Shown: positions 35,385 to 44,333, numbered from the stretch's first letter. The stretch is 64,000 nucleotides of DNA from Streptomyces mashuensis (GCF_014654785.1 NZ_BNBD01000001.1:434001-498000); one strand, 5' to 3'. The notes: generated by a model from the sequence alone, not told the origin. Numbers and translations are program-made.

Positions 35385-36227
35385 ATGGCCCACGTAGTCC
35401 GCGCCGCCCTGGTCCAGGCCACCTGGACCGGCGACACCGAGTCGATGATTGTCAAGCACGAGGAGCACGCCCGCGCGGCGGCCGCGCAGGGCGCCCGGGT
35501 GATCGGGTTCCAGGAAGTCTTCAACGCCCCGTACTTCTGCCAGGTGCAGGACCGGGAGCACCACCGGTGGGCCGAGCCGGTGCCGGACGGCCCCACGGTG
35601 CAGCGGATGCGGGAGCTGGCCCGGGAGACCGGCATGGTGGTGGTCGTGCCCGTCTTCGAGGCCGAGCAGCCGGGCCTCTACTACAACACCGCGGCCGTCA
35701 TCGACGCCGACGGCAGCTACCTGGGCAAGTACCGCAAGCACCACATCCCGCAACTCCCCGGCTTCTGGGAGAAGTTCTACTTCCGCCCGGGCAACCTGGG
35801 CTGGCCCGTCTTCGACACGGCCGTGGGCCGCATCGGCGTGTACATCTGCTACGACCGCCACTTCCCCGAAGGCTGGCGCGCGCTGGGCCTCGCCGGCGCC
35901 CAGCTCGTCTACAACCCCTCGGCGACGTCGCGCAGCCTCTCCTCCCACCTGTGGCAGTTGGAGCAGCCGGCCGCCGCCGTGGCCAACGGCTACTTCGTCG
36001 CGGCCATCAACCGCGTCGGCCGCGAGGAGTACGGGGACAACGACTTCTACGGCACCTCCTACTTCGCCGACCCGCGCGGCACGCTCGTCGGCGGCCCGGC
36101 GAGCGACACCAAGGAGGAACTCCTCGTCCGCGACCTCGACTTCGGCCTCATCGAGGAGGTGCGGCAGCAGTGGGCGTTCTACCGCGACCGCCGCCCCGAC
36201 GCATACGAGGGGCTGGTGCAGCCGTGA
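35385..36227 (+). CDS. Nitrilase-family beta-ureidopropionase
   Basis: 280-residue carbon-nitrogen hydrolase. The catalytic triad is visible: Glu44 (G-F-Q-E-V-F), Lys118 (Y-R-K-H-H) and Cys155 (Y-I-C-Y-D-R-H-F). The segment around it matches N-carbamoyl-beta-alanine amidohydrolase/N-carbamoylputrescine amidase. With dihydropyrimidinase two genes downstream, hydrolysis of N-carbamoyl-beta-alanine (or the beta-aminoisobutyrate form) to the amino acid, CO2 and ammonia is the best assignment. Its stop overlaps the aminotransferase start by GTGA. Confidence 0.9.
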   Translation: MAHVVRAALVQATWTGDTESMIVKHEEHARAAAAQGARVIGFQEVFNAPYFCQVQDREHHRWAEPVPDGPTVQRMRELARETGMVVVVPVFEAEQPGLYYNTAAVIDADGSYLGKYRKHHIPQLPGFWEKFYFRPGNLGWPVFDTAVGRIGVYICYDRHFPEGWRALGLAGAQLVYNPSATSRSLSSHLWQLEQPAAAVANGYFVAAINRVGREEYGDNDFYGTSYFADPRGTLVGGPASDTKEELLVRDLDFGLIEEVRQQWAFYRDRRPDAYEGLVQP

Positions 36228-37543
36228 AGCCCGCCCCCGCCTCCCTGCACGCCCGCCACCGGGCCGTCATGCCCGACTGGCTCGGGCTCTACTACCGCGA
36301 GCCGCTGGAGCTCACCCACGGCGAGGGCCGCCACGTGTGGGACGCCCACGGCCGCCGCTACCTGGACTTCTACGGCGGCGTCCTGACCACCATGACCGCC
36401 CACGCCCTGCCCGAGGTCACCAAGGCGGTCGGCGAGCAGGCCGGGCGCATCCTGCACACCTCCACCTTCTACCTCGACCGGCACATGGTCGAGCTGGCCG
36501 AGCGCATCGCCGCCCTCTCCCGCATCCCCGACCCGCGCGTCTTCTTCACCACCTCCGGCACCGAGGCCAACGACACGGCCCTGCTGCTCGCCACCGCCCA
36601 CCGGCGCTCCCACCAGGTGCTGGCCATGCGCAACAGCTACCACGGCCGCTCCTTCTCCTCGATCGCGGTGACGGGCAACAGCGCCTGGTCGCCTACGGCC
36701 CTCTCGCCGCTCCAGACGCTGTACGTGCACGGCGGCGTCCGCACCCGCGGCCCGTACGCACACCTGTCCGACGCCGAGTTCACCGCTGCGTGCGTGGCCG
36801 ACCTGGAGGACGTCCTCGGGCAGGCACACGGCACGGTCGCCGCGCTCATCGCCGAGCCGGTGCAGGGCGTCGGCGGGTTCACGGCGCCGCCCGACGGGCT
36901 GTACGCCGCGTTCCGCGAGGTCCTCGACCGGCACGGCATCCTGTGGATCAGCGACGAGGTGCAGACGGGCTGGGGCCGCACCGGCGACCACTTCTGGGGC
37001 TGGCAGGCCCACGCGGAGAACGGCCCGCCCGACCTGGTCACCTTCGCCAAGGGGCTGGGCAACGGCATGGCCGTCGGCGGCGTCGTCGGCCGCGCCGAGG
37101 TGATGAACAGCCTCGACGCACACTCCGTCTCCACCTTCGGCGGCAGCCCCGTCACCACGGCCGCCGCCCTCGCCAACCTCACCTACCTGCTGGAGCACGA
37201 CCTCCAGGGCAACGCCCGGCGCGTCGGCGGCCTCCTCGCCGAGCGGCTCCGCGCCATCGCCGCCGGGCTGCCCGTGGTGCGCGAGGTGCGCGGCCGGGGC
37301 CTGATGCTCGGCATCGAGCTCGCCGAGCGCGACGGCACCCCGTCCGGGCGGGCCGCCGCGGCCGCCCTCGAACACTGCCGCGAGGGCGGCCTGCTCGTCG
37401 GCCGCGGCGGCCGGGAGGGCAACGTCCTGCGCATCGCCCCGCCGCTGACGCTCACCGTCGCCGAGGCCGAACAGGGCGCGGCCGTCCTCGAACAGGCGCT
37501 GCGCCGCAGCCAGCAGGACCTCGACACCCTGGAGCGGCCATGA
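36224..37543 (+). CDS. Class III PLP aminotransferase (beta-alanine/beta-aminoisobutyrate type)
   Basis: 439 residues, fold-type I class III transaminase. The PLP-binding lysine is Lys276 in T-F-A-K-G-L-G-N-G; the upstream aspartate lies in I-S-D-E-V-Q-T-G-W-G-R-T-G. T-S-G-T-E-A-N binds the cofactor phosphate. The product resembles AGXT2-like enzymes, which move the amino group of beta-alanine, beta-aminoisobutyrate or alanine to glyoxylate or pyruvate. In this operon it would finish pyrimidine breakdown to a semialdehyde. It is translationally coupled on both sides. Confidence 0.88.
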   Translation: MKPAPASLHARHRAVMPDWLGLYYREPLELTHGEGRHVWDAHGRRYLDFYGGVLTTMTAHALPEVTKAVGEQAGRILHTSTFYLDRHMVELAERIAALSRIPDPRVFFTTSGTEANDTALLLATAHRRSHQVLAMRNSYHGRSFSSIAVTGNSAWSPTALSPLQTLYVHGGVRTRGPYAHLSDAEFTAACVADLEDVLGQAHGTVAALIAEPVQGVGGFTAPPDGLYAAFREVLDRHGILWISDEVQTGWGRTGDHFWGWQAHAENGPPDLVTFAKGLGNGMAVGGVVGRAEVMNSLDAHSVSTFGGSPVTTAAALANLTYLLEHDLQGNARRVGGLLAERLRAIAAGLPVVREVRGRGLMLGIELAERDGTPSGRAAAAALEHCREGGLLVGRGGREGNVLRIAPPLTLTVAEAEQGAAVLEQALRRSQQDLDTLERP

Positions 37544-38937
37544 GCAGAACGGTGGTCCGCGGCGGTCTCCTCGTCACCGCCGCCGACGAGATCCCCGCCG
37601 ACGTCCTCGTCGAGGACGGCACGGTGGCGGCGCTGGCCGCGCCGGACAGCTCGGCGGCCGCGGCCTGGACGGCCGACCGCGTCATCGACGCCACCGGCAA
37701 GTACGTCGTCCCCGGTGGCGTCGACGCGCACACCCACTTCGAGCTGCCCTTCGGCGGCACCGCGTCCTCCGACACCTTCGCCACCGGCACGGTCGCCGCG
37801 GCCTGGGGCGGTACGACCACGGTCGTCGACTTCGCGGTGCAGCCGCGCGGCGGGGCGCTGCGCGAGGGGCTGGACGCGTGGCACGCCAAGGCGGACGGCC
37901 AGTGCGCGATCGACTACGCCTTCCATATGATCCTCTCCGACGTGAACGCGTCCACGCTGAAGGAGATGGATCTTCTCGTCTCCGAAGGATGCACCAGCTT
38001 CAAGCTGTTCATGGCGTACCCGGGGGTCTTCTACAGCGACGACGGCCAGATCCTGCGGGCCATGCAGCGGGCCGCCGGCAACGGCGGGCTCGTCATGATG
38101 CACGCCGAGAACGGCATCGCCATCGACGTCCTCGTCGAACAGGCCCTGGCCGCCGGCCGTACGGCACCCCGGTACCACGGCGAGGTGCGCCGCGCCCTGC
38201 TGGAGGCCGAGGCCACGCACCGGGCGATCGCGCTCGCCCGGGTGGCGGGCAGCCCGCTGTACGTGGTGCACGTCTCGGCGCAGGAGGCCGTGGCCGAGCT
38301 GGCCGCCGCCCGGGACCTGGGGCTGCCGGTGTTCGGCGAGACCTGCCCGCAGTACCTGTTCCTCGACGTGGGCCGGCTCGACGGGCCCGGCTTCGAGGGC
38401 GCCAAGTACGTCTGCTCCACGCCGCTGCGGCCGCGCGAGCACCAGACGGCGCTGTGGCGGGCGCTGCGCACGGACGACCTCCAGGTGGTCTCCACCGACC
38501 ACTGCCCGTTCTGCTTCGCGGGCCAGAAGGAGCTGGGCCGCGGCGACTTCTCCAGGATCCCCAACGGGCTGCCCGGCGTCGAGCACCGCATGGACCTGCT
38601 CCACCAGGCGGTCGTCGAGGGGCGGATATCGCGCCGCCGGTGGATCGAGCTCGCCTGCGCGGCCCCGGCCCGGATGTTCGGGCTGGCCCCGCGCAAGGGC
38701 ACCATCGCCCCGGGCTCCGACGCCGACATCGTCGTCTACGACCCGCACGCCCGGCAGACGCTGTCCGCCGCCACCCACCACATGAACGTCGACCACTCGG
38801 TGTACGAGGGCATGGAGATCACGGGGCGCGTGGAGACGGTGCTGAGCCGGGGCGAGGTCGTCCTCGACCGCGGCACCTTCACCGGGCGCGCCGGCCACGG
38901 CCGTCACATCGCCCGCTCGACCTGTCAGTACTTGTGA
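37540..38937 (+). CDS. hydA: Dihydropyrimidinase
   Basis: 465 residues, cyclic amidohydrolase that opens dihydrouracil or dihydrothymine (also hydantoins). Metal ligands: His64/His66 in D-A-H-T-H, carbamylated Lys155 in S-F-K-L-F-M-A-Y, His in M-M-H-A-E-N and V-V-H-V-S-A, and Asp in S-T-D-H-C-P-F. The F-M-A-Y-P-G stretch after the lysine separates it from the allantoinase at 8.5 kb. It starts in the ATGA overlap with the transaminase. Confidence 0.94.
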   Translation: MSRTVVRGGLLVTAADEIPADVLVEDGTVAALAAPDSSAAAAWTADRVIDATGKYVVPGGVDAHTHFELPFGGTASSDTFATGTVAAAWGGTTTVVDFAVQPRGGALREGLDAWHAKADGQCAIDYAFHMILSDVNASTLKEMDLLVSEGCTSFKLFMAYPGVFYSDDGQILRAMQRAAGNGGLVMMHAENGIAIDVLVEQALAAGRTAPRYHGEVRRALLEAEATHRAIALARVAGSPLYVVHVSAQEAVAELAAARDLGLPVFGETCPQYLFLDVGRLDGPGFEGAKYVCSTPLRPREHQTALWRALRTDDLQVVSTDHCPFCFAGQKELGRGDFSRIPNGLPGVEHRMDLLHQAVVEGRISRRRWIELACAAPARMFGLAPRKGTIAPGSDADIVVYDPHARQTLSAATHHMNVDHSVYEGMEITGRVETVLSRGEVVLDRGTFTGRAGHGRHIARSTCQYL

Positions 38938-38950
38938 GGAGCACGACACC

Positions 38951-39961
38951 GTGGACTTCGGCCTCGTCCTGCAGACCGACCCGCCCGCCTCCGCCGTGGT
39001 GGAGCTGATGCGCCGTGCCGAGGCGTGCGGCTTCCGCTACGGCTGGACCTTCGACTCCGCCGTGCTGTGGCAGGAGCCGTTCGTCATCCACAGCCGCATC
39101 CTGGAGCACACGGAGCGGCTGATCGTCGGCCCCATGGTCACCAACCCCTCGACCCGCACGCCCGAGGTCACGGCCTCGACCTTCGCCACCCTCAACGACA
39201 TGTACGGCAACCGCACGGTGTGCGGCATCGGCCGGGGCGACTCGGCGATGCGCGTCGCGGGCCGCAGACCGGCCACGCTGGCGGAGCTGGGCCGTGCCAT
39301 GCGCGTCATCCGCGACCTGGCCGAGGGCCGCGAGGCCGACCCGGGCGGCGGCACCCCGGTCCGCATCCCCTGGGTCCGGGACGGCGCCCTGCCGGTGTGG
39401 ATGGCGGCGTACGGCCCCAAGGCGCTGGCCCTGGCGGGCCGGGAGGCCGACGGCGTCATCATCCAGCTCGCCGACCCCTTCCTGACCCGCTGGATGGCCG
39501 ACGCGGTCCGCACCGCCGCGGCGGACGCCGGCCGCGACCCCGCCGCGGTCACGGTCTGCGTGGCCGCCCCGGCCTACGTCGGCGACGACCTGGCCCACGC
39601 CCGCGCCCAGTGCCGCTGGTTCGGCGGCATGGTGGGCAACCACGTCGCCGACCTGGTCGCCCGCTACGGCACGGACGGCTCCCTCGTCCCCGAGGCCCTG
39701 ACCACGTACATCGAGCAACGGGAGGGCTACGACTACAGTCACCACGGCCGCGCCGGCAACCCCTCGGCGGACTTCGTCCCCGACGACATCGTCGACCGCT
39801 TCTGCCTCCTGGGCCCCGCCCCCACCCACATCGCCCGCCTCCGCGAACTCCGCGCCCTGGGCGTCGACCAGTTCGCGGTGTACGCGATGCACGACCGCAG
39901 GGAGGAGACGATCGACGCCTACGGCGCCGAGGTCATCCCGGCACTGGCCGGGGACGGCTAG
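38951..39961 (+). CDS. F420-dependent LLM-class oxidoreductase (TIGR03842-like)
   Basis: 336 residues, luciferase-like monooxygenase fold using coenzyme F420. It opens M-D-F-G-L-V-L-Q-T-D-P-P, with Y-G-W-T-F-D-S-A near residue 30 and conserved V-T-N-P-S-T-R-T-P-E. As I recall this is the TIGR03842 subgroup, usually found in this gene neighbourhood. The GTG has TGAGGAG upstream and lies 13 bases after dihydropyrimidinase. The operon lacks the usual NADPH-dependent dihydropyrimidine dehydrogenase, so an F420-linked redox step on a pyrimidine or a downstream semialdehyde is an attractive inference. Its stop codon shares CTAG with the stop of the convergent lipoate ligase gene. Confidence 0.88.
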   Translation: MDFGLVLQTDPPASAVVELMRRAEACGFRYGWTFDSAVLWQEPFVIHSRILEHTERLIVGPMVTNPSTRTPEVTASTFATLNDMYGNRTVCGIGRGDSAMRVAGRRPATLAELGRAMRVIRDLAEGREADPGGGTPVRIPWVRDGALPVWMAAYGPKALALAGREADGVIIQLADPFLTRWMADAVRTAAADAGRDPAAVTVCVAAPAYVGDDLAHARAQCRWFGGMVGNHVADLVARYGTDGSLVPEALTTYIEQREGYDYSHHGRAGNPSADFVPDDIVDRFCLLGPAPTHIARLRELRALGVDQFAVYAMHDRREETIDAYGAEVIPALAGDG

Positions 39962-41016
39962 GGCACGCGGGCCGTCCACTCCGGGGAGCTGAACTTGGTG
40001 GCGGCCAGTTCCTCGGCGCGGGCGCGTTCCTCGGGGGTGACGGTGCCTTCCGTGAGGCCGTAGCGGTCGCGGAAGGTGCCGATCATCCGGTCGATGACCT
40101 CGGCCCGGGGCAGGCCGGTCTGGCGGCGGAGCGGGTCGACGCGCTTCTTGGCGCTCTTCGTGCCCTTGTCGGACAGCTTCTCGCGGCCGATGCGCAGCAC
40201 GTCGAGCATCTTGTCCGCGTCGATGTCGTAGGCCATCGTCACGTGGTGGAGCACGGCGCCGTCGCCGCTCACCACGCGCTTCTGCGCGGCCCCGGCGATC
40301 TTGCCGGCCTCGGTGGCGATGTCGTTGAGCGGCTGGTACCAGGCCTTGATGCCCATGTCGCCGAGGGCTGCCAGCACCCAGTCGTCGAGGTAGGCGTAGC
40401 TGTCGGCGAAGGACAGCCCCTCCACGAGCGCACTGGGCACGCACAGCGAGTACGTGATGGTCGAGCCTGGTTCGATGAACATGGCGCCCCCTCCGGAGAT
40501 GCGGCGCACCACGGTCATGCCGTGGCGGGCCGCGCCCTCGGGGTCGACCTCGTTCCGCAGCGACTGGAAGCTGCCGATCACCACGGCGGGGGAGCCCCAC
40601 TCCCACACGCGCAGCGTCGGCGGCCGCCGCCCGGCGGCGACCTCGGTGGTGAGCACCTCGTCGAGAGCCATGTGCAGGGCGGGCGACTGCGGCCCGTCGT
40701 GGATGAGCTGCCAGTCGTACGCGTGCCAGTCGGTGGCGTTCGCCAGCGCCCGGCGGACCGTGACGGCCACGGCCTCGCTGGTCAGCCCGTACATCACGGT
40801 GCCCGGCGGCAGCGCCGCCTCGATCCGGGCCGTGAGCCCGGGCGCCGGCGTGTCGGCGGGGGCGCCCTCCAGGGCGCGGTCGATGGCGGTGAGCGCCTCG
40901 TCGGGTTCCAGGAAGAAGTCCCCGGCCACGCGCACGTTCCGCAGCAGCCCGTCGGCGACCTCCAGGTCGACCACCACCAGCTTGCCGCCGGGCACCTTGT
41001 ACTCACCGTGGTACAC
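39958..41016 (-). CDS. lplA: Lipoate-protein ligase with permuted domain order
   Basis: 352 residues attaching lipoate or octanoate to lipoyl domains. Residues ~1-85 are the small accessory (LplB/LplA C-terminal-like) domain, recognised by G-G-K-L-V-V-V-D-L-E-V and V-A-G-D-F-F-L-E-P-D-E. The catalytic BPL/LplA domain follows (~120-350): P-A-L-H-M-A-L-D-E-V-L, R-R-I-S-G-G-G-A-M-F and the catalytic lysine region E-A-G-K-I-A-G-A-A-Q. In E. coli LplA the small domain is at the C-terminus. The GTG has GGAGGAAG upstream. A TetR-type palindrome lies 29 bases upstream of the start. Confidence 0.85.
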   Translation of the reverse strand: MYHGEYKVPGGKLVVVDLEVADGLLRNVRVAGDFFLEPDEALTAIDRALEGAPADTPAPGLTARIEAALPPGTVMYGLTSEAVAVTVRRALANATDWHAYDWQLIHDGPQSPALHMALDEVLTTEVAAGRRPPTLRVWEWGSPAVVIGSFQSLRNEVDPEGAARHGMTVVRRISGGGAMFIEPGSTITYSLCVPSALVEGLSFADSYAYLDDWVLAALGDMGIKAWYQPLNDIATEAGKIAGAAQKRVVSGDGAVLHHVTMAYDIDADKMLDVLRIGREKLSDKGTKSAKKRVDPLRRQTGLPRAEVIDRMIGTFRDRYGLTEGTVTPEERARAEELAATKFSSPEWTARVP

Positions 41017-41044
41017 GGCGCTTCCTCCACCTTCGTCGACATCG

Positions 41045-41062
41045 TCCGACCGAGCGGTCGGA
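41045..41062. promoter_or_regulatory. Perfect TetR-type palindrome between divergent genes
   Basis: TCCGACCG-AG-CGGTCGGA is a perfect 8-bp inverted repeat with a 2-base centre. It lies in the 166-base region between the lipoate ligase gene and the phosphatase-like gene. The GACCGnnCGGTC core is typical of TetR operators, but no TetR gene is adjacent, so the regulator would act from elsewhere. Confidence 0.5.
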
Positions 41063-41182
41063 TCAACCGTAACCCCGTCCGGTCCGCGGGCCGCGCCGTC
41101 CCCACCCCGCCCTTCACCCTCCGTACAAACCGAGGCCAGTACCCGTGCACCGGATGTCGGTGGGGCGTGGTTCGATGGCTGC

Positions 41183-42028
41183 ATGGTTCGCATGGCGCAT
41201 GTGCTCGATGATTTTCTGAGCGGCGGGGCCGCCGGGGTGGAGGAGGCGGTGCGGAAGGCCGCTGCCGTGGAGATCCTGCCGCGGTTCCGGCAGCTCGCCG
41301 CGCACGAGATCGTGCAGAAGAACGGGCCGCACGACCTCGTGACGGTGGCCGACCGGCTGGCCGAGGAGCACCTCACGGCCTCGCTGACCACGCTGCTGCC
41401 GGGCTCGGTCGTCGTCGGCGAGGAGGCCGTGCACGCCGATCCCCGGGGGCTCGACGCGCTCGCGGACGGCGATCCCGTGTGGATCGTCGACCCCGTCGAC
41501 GGCACGCGGCAGTTCGTGCACGGCGACCCCGGCTTCGCCACGCTCGTCTGCCTCGCCCACCGCGGCGAGCTGCTCGCCTCCTGGACGTACGCGCCCGCCC
41601 TCGACCTGATGGCCGTCGCACGGCGCGGCGGGGGAGCGGAGCTGAACGGGGTGGCGCTGCGGAGCGGCTCGCCCGAGCCCGGGGCCGAGCTGCGCGTGGC
41701 CATATCGCACTACGACTTCACCACCGACGAGCAGAAGCGCGTGCTGGGTGCCCTGGACACCGAGGGCGTGGCGGTCCGTCCCTGCGGGTCCGCGGGGCTG
41801 GAGTATCTGCATGTGGCGCAGGGGTCGCTGGACGGGCTCGCATTCTCCTGGGAGAACCCTTGGGATCATGCAGCCGGGCTGCTGCTCGTCGCCGAGGCCG
41901 GCGGCGTCAGCGGCACGGTGGCGGGTGAGCCGTTCCGCGTCACGGGGGGCAACGCCCTGCCCTTCAGTGCCGCGCGGGACGAGCCGACCCTCCGTCATAT
42001 CCTGGGCCTGCTGGCGTCCGCCGGCTGA
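41183..42028 (+). CDS. Inositol monophosphatase-family phosphatase
   Basis: 281 residues, Mg/Li-sensitive phosphatase fold. Metal motifs are G-E-E-A-V-H, D-P-V-D-G-T-R-Q-F (central DxVDGT) and W-D-H-A-A-G near the C-terminus. Candidate substrates include inositol phosphates, histidinol phosphate, fructose-1,6-bisphosphate or PAP; none is indicated by neighbours. Two in-frame ATGs three codons apart could start it. It is divergent from lplA and followed 36 bases later by an FAD enzyme on the same strand. Confidence 0.88.
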   Translation: MVRMAHVLDDFLSGGAAGVEEAVRKAAAVEILPRFRQLAAHEIVQKNGPHDLVTVADRLAEEHLTASLTTLLPGSVVVGEEAVHADPRGLDALADGDPVWIVDPVDGTRQFVHGDPGFATLVCLAHRGELLASWTYAPALDLMAVARRGGGAELNGVALRSGSPEPGAELRVAISHYDFTTDEQKRVLGALDTEGVAVRPCGSAGLEYLHVAQGSLDGLAFSWENPWDHAAGLLLVAEAGGVSGTVAGEPFRVTGGNALPFSAARDEPTLRHILGLLASAG

Positions 42029-42064
42029 TCCGGCGGGCGGACAGGACACGAGGGGAGCCCAGCG

Positions 42065-43483
42065 GTGGCCACCATGCTCGACGCCGTCGTCGTAGGCGCC
42101 GGTCCCAACGGACTGACCGCCGCCGTGGAGCTGGCCCGCCGTGGTCTCTCCGTCGAGGTCTTCGAGGCCGCGGACGCCGTCGGTGGCGGCGCCCGCACCG
42201 AGGAGCTCACCCTGCCGGGCTTCCGGCACGACCCCTGCTCCGCCGTCCACCCCCTCGGCGTGCGGTCGCCCGCCTTCACCGCGATGCCGCTGGACCGGCA
42301 CGGCCTGGAGTGGGTGCACCCCGAGCTGCCGATGGCCCACCCCTTCCCGGACGGCACCGCCGCGGTGCTGGCCCGGTCCGTGGGGGAGACCGCCGCCTCG
42401 TTCGGCGCCCGCGACGCCGGTGCCTACCGGCGGCTCGTCGCGCCCTTCCGCGGCCGCTGGGACACCCTGGCCGCCGACTTCCTGCGCACCCAGTGGGACG
42501 GCCTGCCGCGCGACCCCGTCACCTACGCGCGCTTCGGCCTCGTCGCCGCCCAGCCCGCCGCCGTCCTGGCCCGCACCCGCTTCCGCGACGAGAAGGCCCG
42601 CGGCCTGCTCGCCGGGCTCTCCGCGCACGGCATCGCCCCGCTGACCGGCATCGGCACCGGCGGCATGGCCCTGATGTTCGCCCTCGCCGCGCACGAGTGC
42701 GGCTGGCCCGTGCCGCGCGGCGGCTCCCAGGCCATCGCCGACGCCCTCGCCTCGTACCTGCGCGAGCTCGGCGGCACCATCCACACCGGCTTCGAGGTGA
42801 AGCACCTCGACGACCTGCCGCCCGCGCGCGCCTTCCTCTTCGACACCTCGCCCAGGGCCCTGGCCCGCATCGCCGGACTCGGCAACGCCTACCCGCACTT
42901 CCGGGACGGCCCCGCCGTCTTCAAGATCGACTACGCGCTGGACGGGCCCGTCCCGTGGACCGCCCAGCCTGCGTGCCGGGCCGGCACGGTGCACATCGGC
43001 CCCACCTACGGGGAGATCTCCGCGGCGCTGCACGCCGCCGTCCACGGCGACGACCCCTCCGTGCCGTTCCTCATCACCGCCCAGCCCACCGTCGCCGACC
43101 CCACCCGGGCCCCCGCCGGCAAGCACACCTTCTGGGTGTACGGGCACGTGCCCAACGGCTGGCAGGGCGACGCCACCGACGTGATCGAGCGCCAGATCGA
43201 ACGGTTCGCGCCCGGTTTCCGCGACCTCGTGCTGGCCCGCGCCACCGCCGGCCCGCCCGCCCTCGCCGCCCGCAACGCCAACTACACCGGCGGCGACATC
43301 GCCATCGGCTCGGTGGCCGGGCTCCGGCTGCTGATCCGGCCCAAGCTCGCCCGCGTCCCCTACGCCACCGCCCACCCCGCCGTCTTCCTCTGCTCCTCGG
43401 CGACCCCGCCCGGGCCCGGGGTGCACGGCATGTCCGGCCACCACGCGGCCCGGGCGGTCTGGCGCAGCCTCCGCAAGCGCTAG
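42065..43483 (+). CDS. FAD-dependent oxidoreductase (phytoene desaturase-like/PYROXD2-like)
   Basis: 472 residues. The N-terminal Rossmann dinucleotide site is [13 protein letters not shown], with the acidic residue in V-E-V-F-E-A. The central body is that of the CrtI/amine oxidase superfamily. The C-terminus closes with [17 protein letters not shown], the FAD-contacting end typical of NAD(P)/FAD proteins of this group. No carotenoid genes are near, so a carotenoid role is unlikely. The start is GTG with AGGGGAG upstream. Function unknown beyond redox chemistry. Confidence 0.85.
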   Translation: MATMLDAVVVGAGPNGLTAAVELARRGLSVEVFEAADAVGGGARTEELTLPGFRHDPCSAVHPLGVRSPAFTAMPLDRHGLEWVHPELPMAHPFPDGTAAVLARSVGETAASFGARDAGAYRRLVAPFRGRWDTLAADFLRTQWDGLPRDPVTYARFGLVAAQPAAVLARTRFRDEKARGLLAGLSAHGIAPLTGIGTGGMALMFALAAHECGWPVPRGGSQAIADALASYLRELGGTIHTGFEVKHLDDLPPARAFLFDTSPRALARIAGLGNAYPHFRDGPAVFKIDYALDGPVPWTAQPACRAGTVHIGPTYGEISAALHAAVHGDDPSVPFLITAQPTVADPTRAPAGKHTFWVYGHVPNGWQGDATDVIERQIERFAPGFRDLVLARATAGPPALAARNANYTGGDIAIGSVAGLRLLIRPKLARVPYATAHPAVFLCSSATPPGPGVHGMSGHHAARAVWRSLRKR

Positions 43484-43490
43484 GCAGGGC

Positions 43491-44093
43491 CTACGCGGCC
43501 GCCGCCAGGTCCGTCAGCAGTGCCGCCCGTACGGTCTCCGGGTCGGTGCCCAGCCGGCCGAGCACGTCCGCCGCGGCGCCGTCCCGCGCGTCCAGGATGC
43601 CCAGCAGCACGTGCTCGGTCCCGATCGCCCGGTCCTTGCGCTCCACCGCCGCCCGCAGCGACTGCTCCAGCGCCTTCCGGGCGGCCCGGTCGAACGGGAT
43701 GTGCGGCGTACCGCCCTTGCGGCCGCGCAGCAGCCCCCCGCCGCCCTGCTCCTCCGGAGCGGCGGCCGGCGGCGGCGCGTCGAGGGCGCCCGGCCCGAAG
43801 ACCTGCTCCGCCCGGTCCCGCACGGCCGTCAGGTCGATCCCGAGGGTGCGCAGCACCTCGGCGTCCTCCTCGTCGAAGGGCCCGGCCGGCGACTTCGACG
43901 CCGCCACGGCGCCGCGCAGCGCTTCGGCCGTGGCGCCGAACCGGGCGAGCGTGGCCGCGCCCGGCGCCTGCTCCTGCGCGGCGATACCGAGGAGCAGGTG
44001 CCCCGGGTCGATGCGGCCGTGGCCGAGCGCGCGGGCCTCCTCCTGCGCGCACACGACCACGGTCCGCGCGTCCTTCGTGAAACGTTCGAACAT
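43491..44093 (-). CDS. Clp N-terminal domain protein (stand-alone)
   Basis: 200 residues containing two Clp-N repeats. The first is ~1-75 (F-T-K-D-A-R-T-V-V-V-C-A, H-L-L-L-G-I). The second is ~130-195 (F-D-R-A-A-R-K-A-L-E-Q-S, E-H-V-L-L-G-I-L). They are joined by a Gly/Pro-rich linker, and there is no ATPase domain. Stand-alone Clp-N proteins may act as adaptors or decoys for the Clp chaperone-protease. It starts three bases after the small HTH gene and is almost certainly cotranscribed. It converges with the FAD enzyme with a 7-base gap. Confidence 0.87.
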   Translation of the reverse strand: MFERFTKDARTVVVCAQEEARALGHGRIDPGHLLLGIAAQEQAPGAATLARFGATAEALRGAVAASKSPAGPFDEEDAEVLRTLGIDLTAVRDRAEQVFGPGALDAPPPAAAPEEQGGGGLLRGRKGGTPHIPFDRAARKALEQSLRAAVERKDRAIGTEHVLLGILDARDGAAADVLGRLGTDPETVRAALLTDLAAAA

Positions 44094-44096
44094 GCC

Positions 44097-44330
44097 TCAA
44101 CCCCTCCTGGCGTGCTTCTTGTGGACGGCCTGCCGGCTGACGCCGAGAGCGCCGCCGATCTCCTCCCAGGACCAGCCGAGCCGCCGGGCCCGGTCGACCT
44201 GGAGGGCCTCCAGGTGCTCGACCAGCCGCCGCAGCGCGGCGACGGCCCGTAGTCCCACGCGGGGATCCGCGTGCAGGGCGGCCTCGGCGGTGCCGGCCGC
44301 CTCCTTCGCATCCGCTTCTGTTCCGGCCAT
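44097..44330 (-). CDS. Small helix-turn-helix regulator
   Basis: About 77 residues, acidic N-terminus and a C-terminal HTH: R-L-G-W-S-W-E-E-I-G-G-A-L-G-V-S-R-Q-A-V-H-K-K-H. This layout is a common partner of stand-alone Clp-N genes in Streptomyces as I recall. The start is uncertain: the ATG at 44330 gives a nearly leaderless message from TTGACA (44367 down to 44362); a GTG at 44351 would add seven residues but lies inside the paired inverted repeats. Those repeats are likely its own operators. Confidence 0.75.
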   Translation of the reverse strand: MAGTEADAKEAAGTAEAALHADPRVGLRAVAALRRLVEHLEALQVDRARRLGWSWEEIGGALGVSRQAVHKKHARRG

Positions 44331-44333
44331 GTT

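Noticed and set aside
42065..43483. Carotenoid desaturase (CrtI) assignment
   Set aside because: The fold is shared, but no carotenoid genes lie nearby and the sequence fits the broader NAD(P)/FAD oxidoreductase group better.
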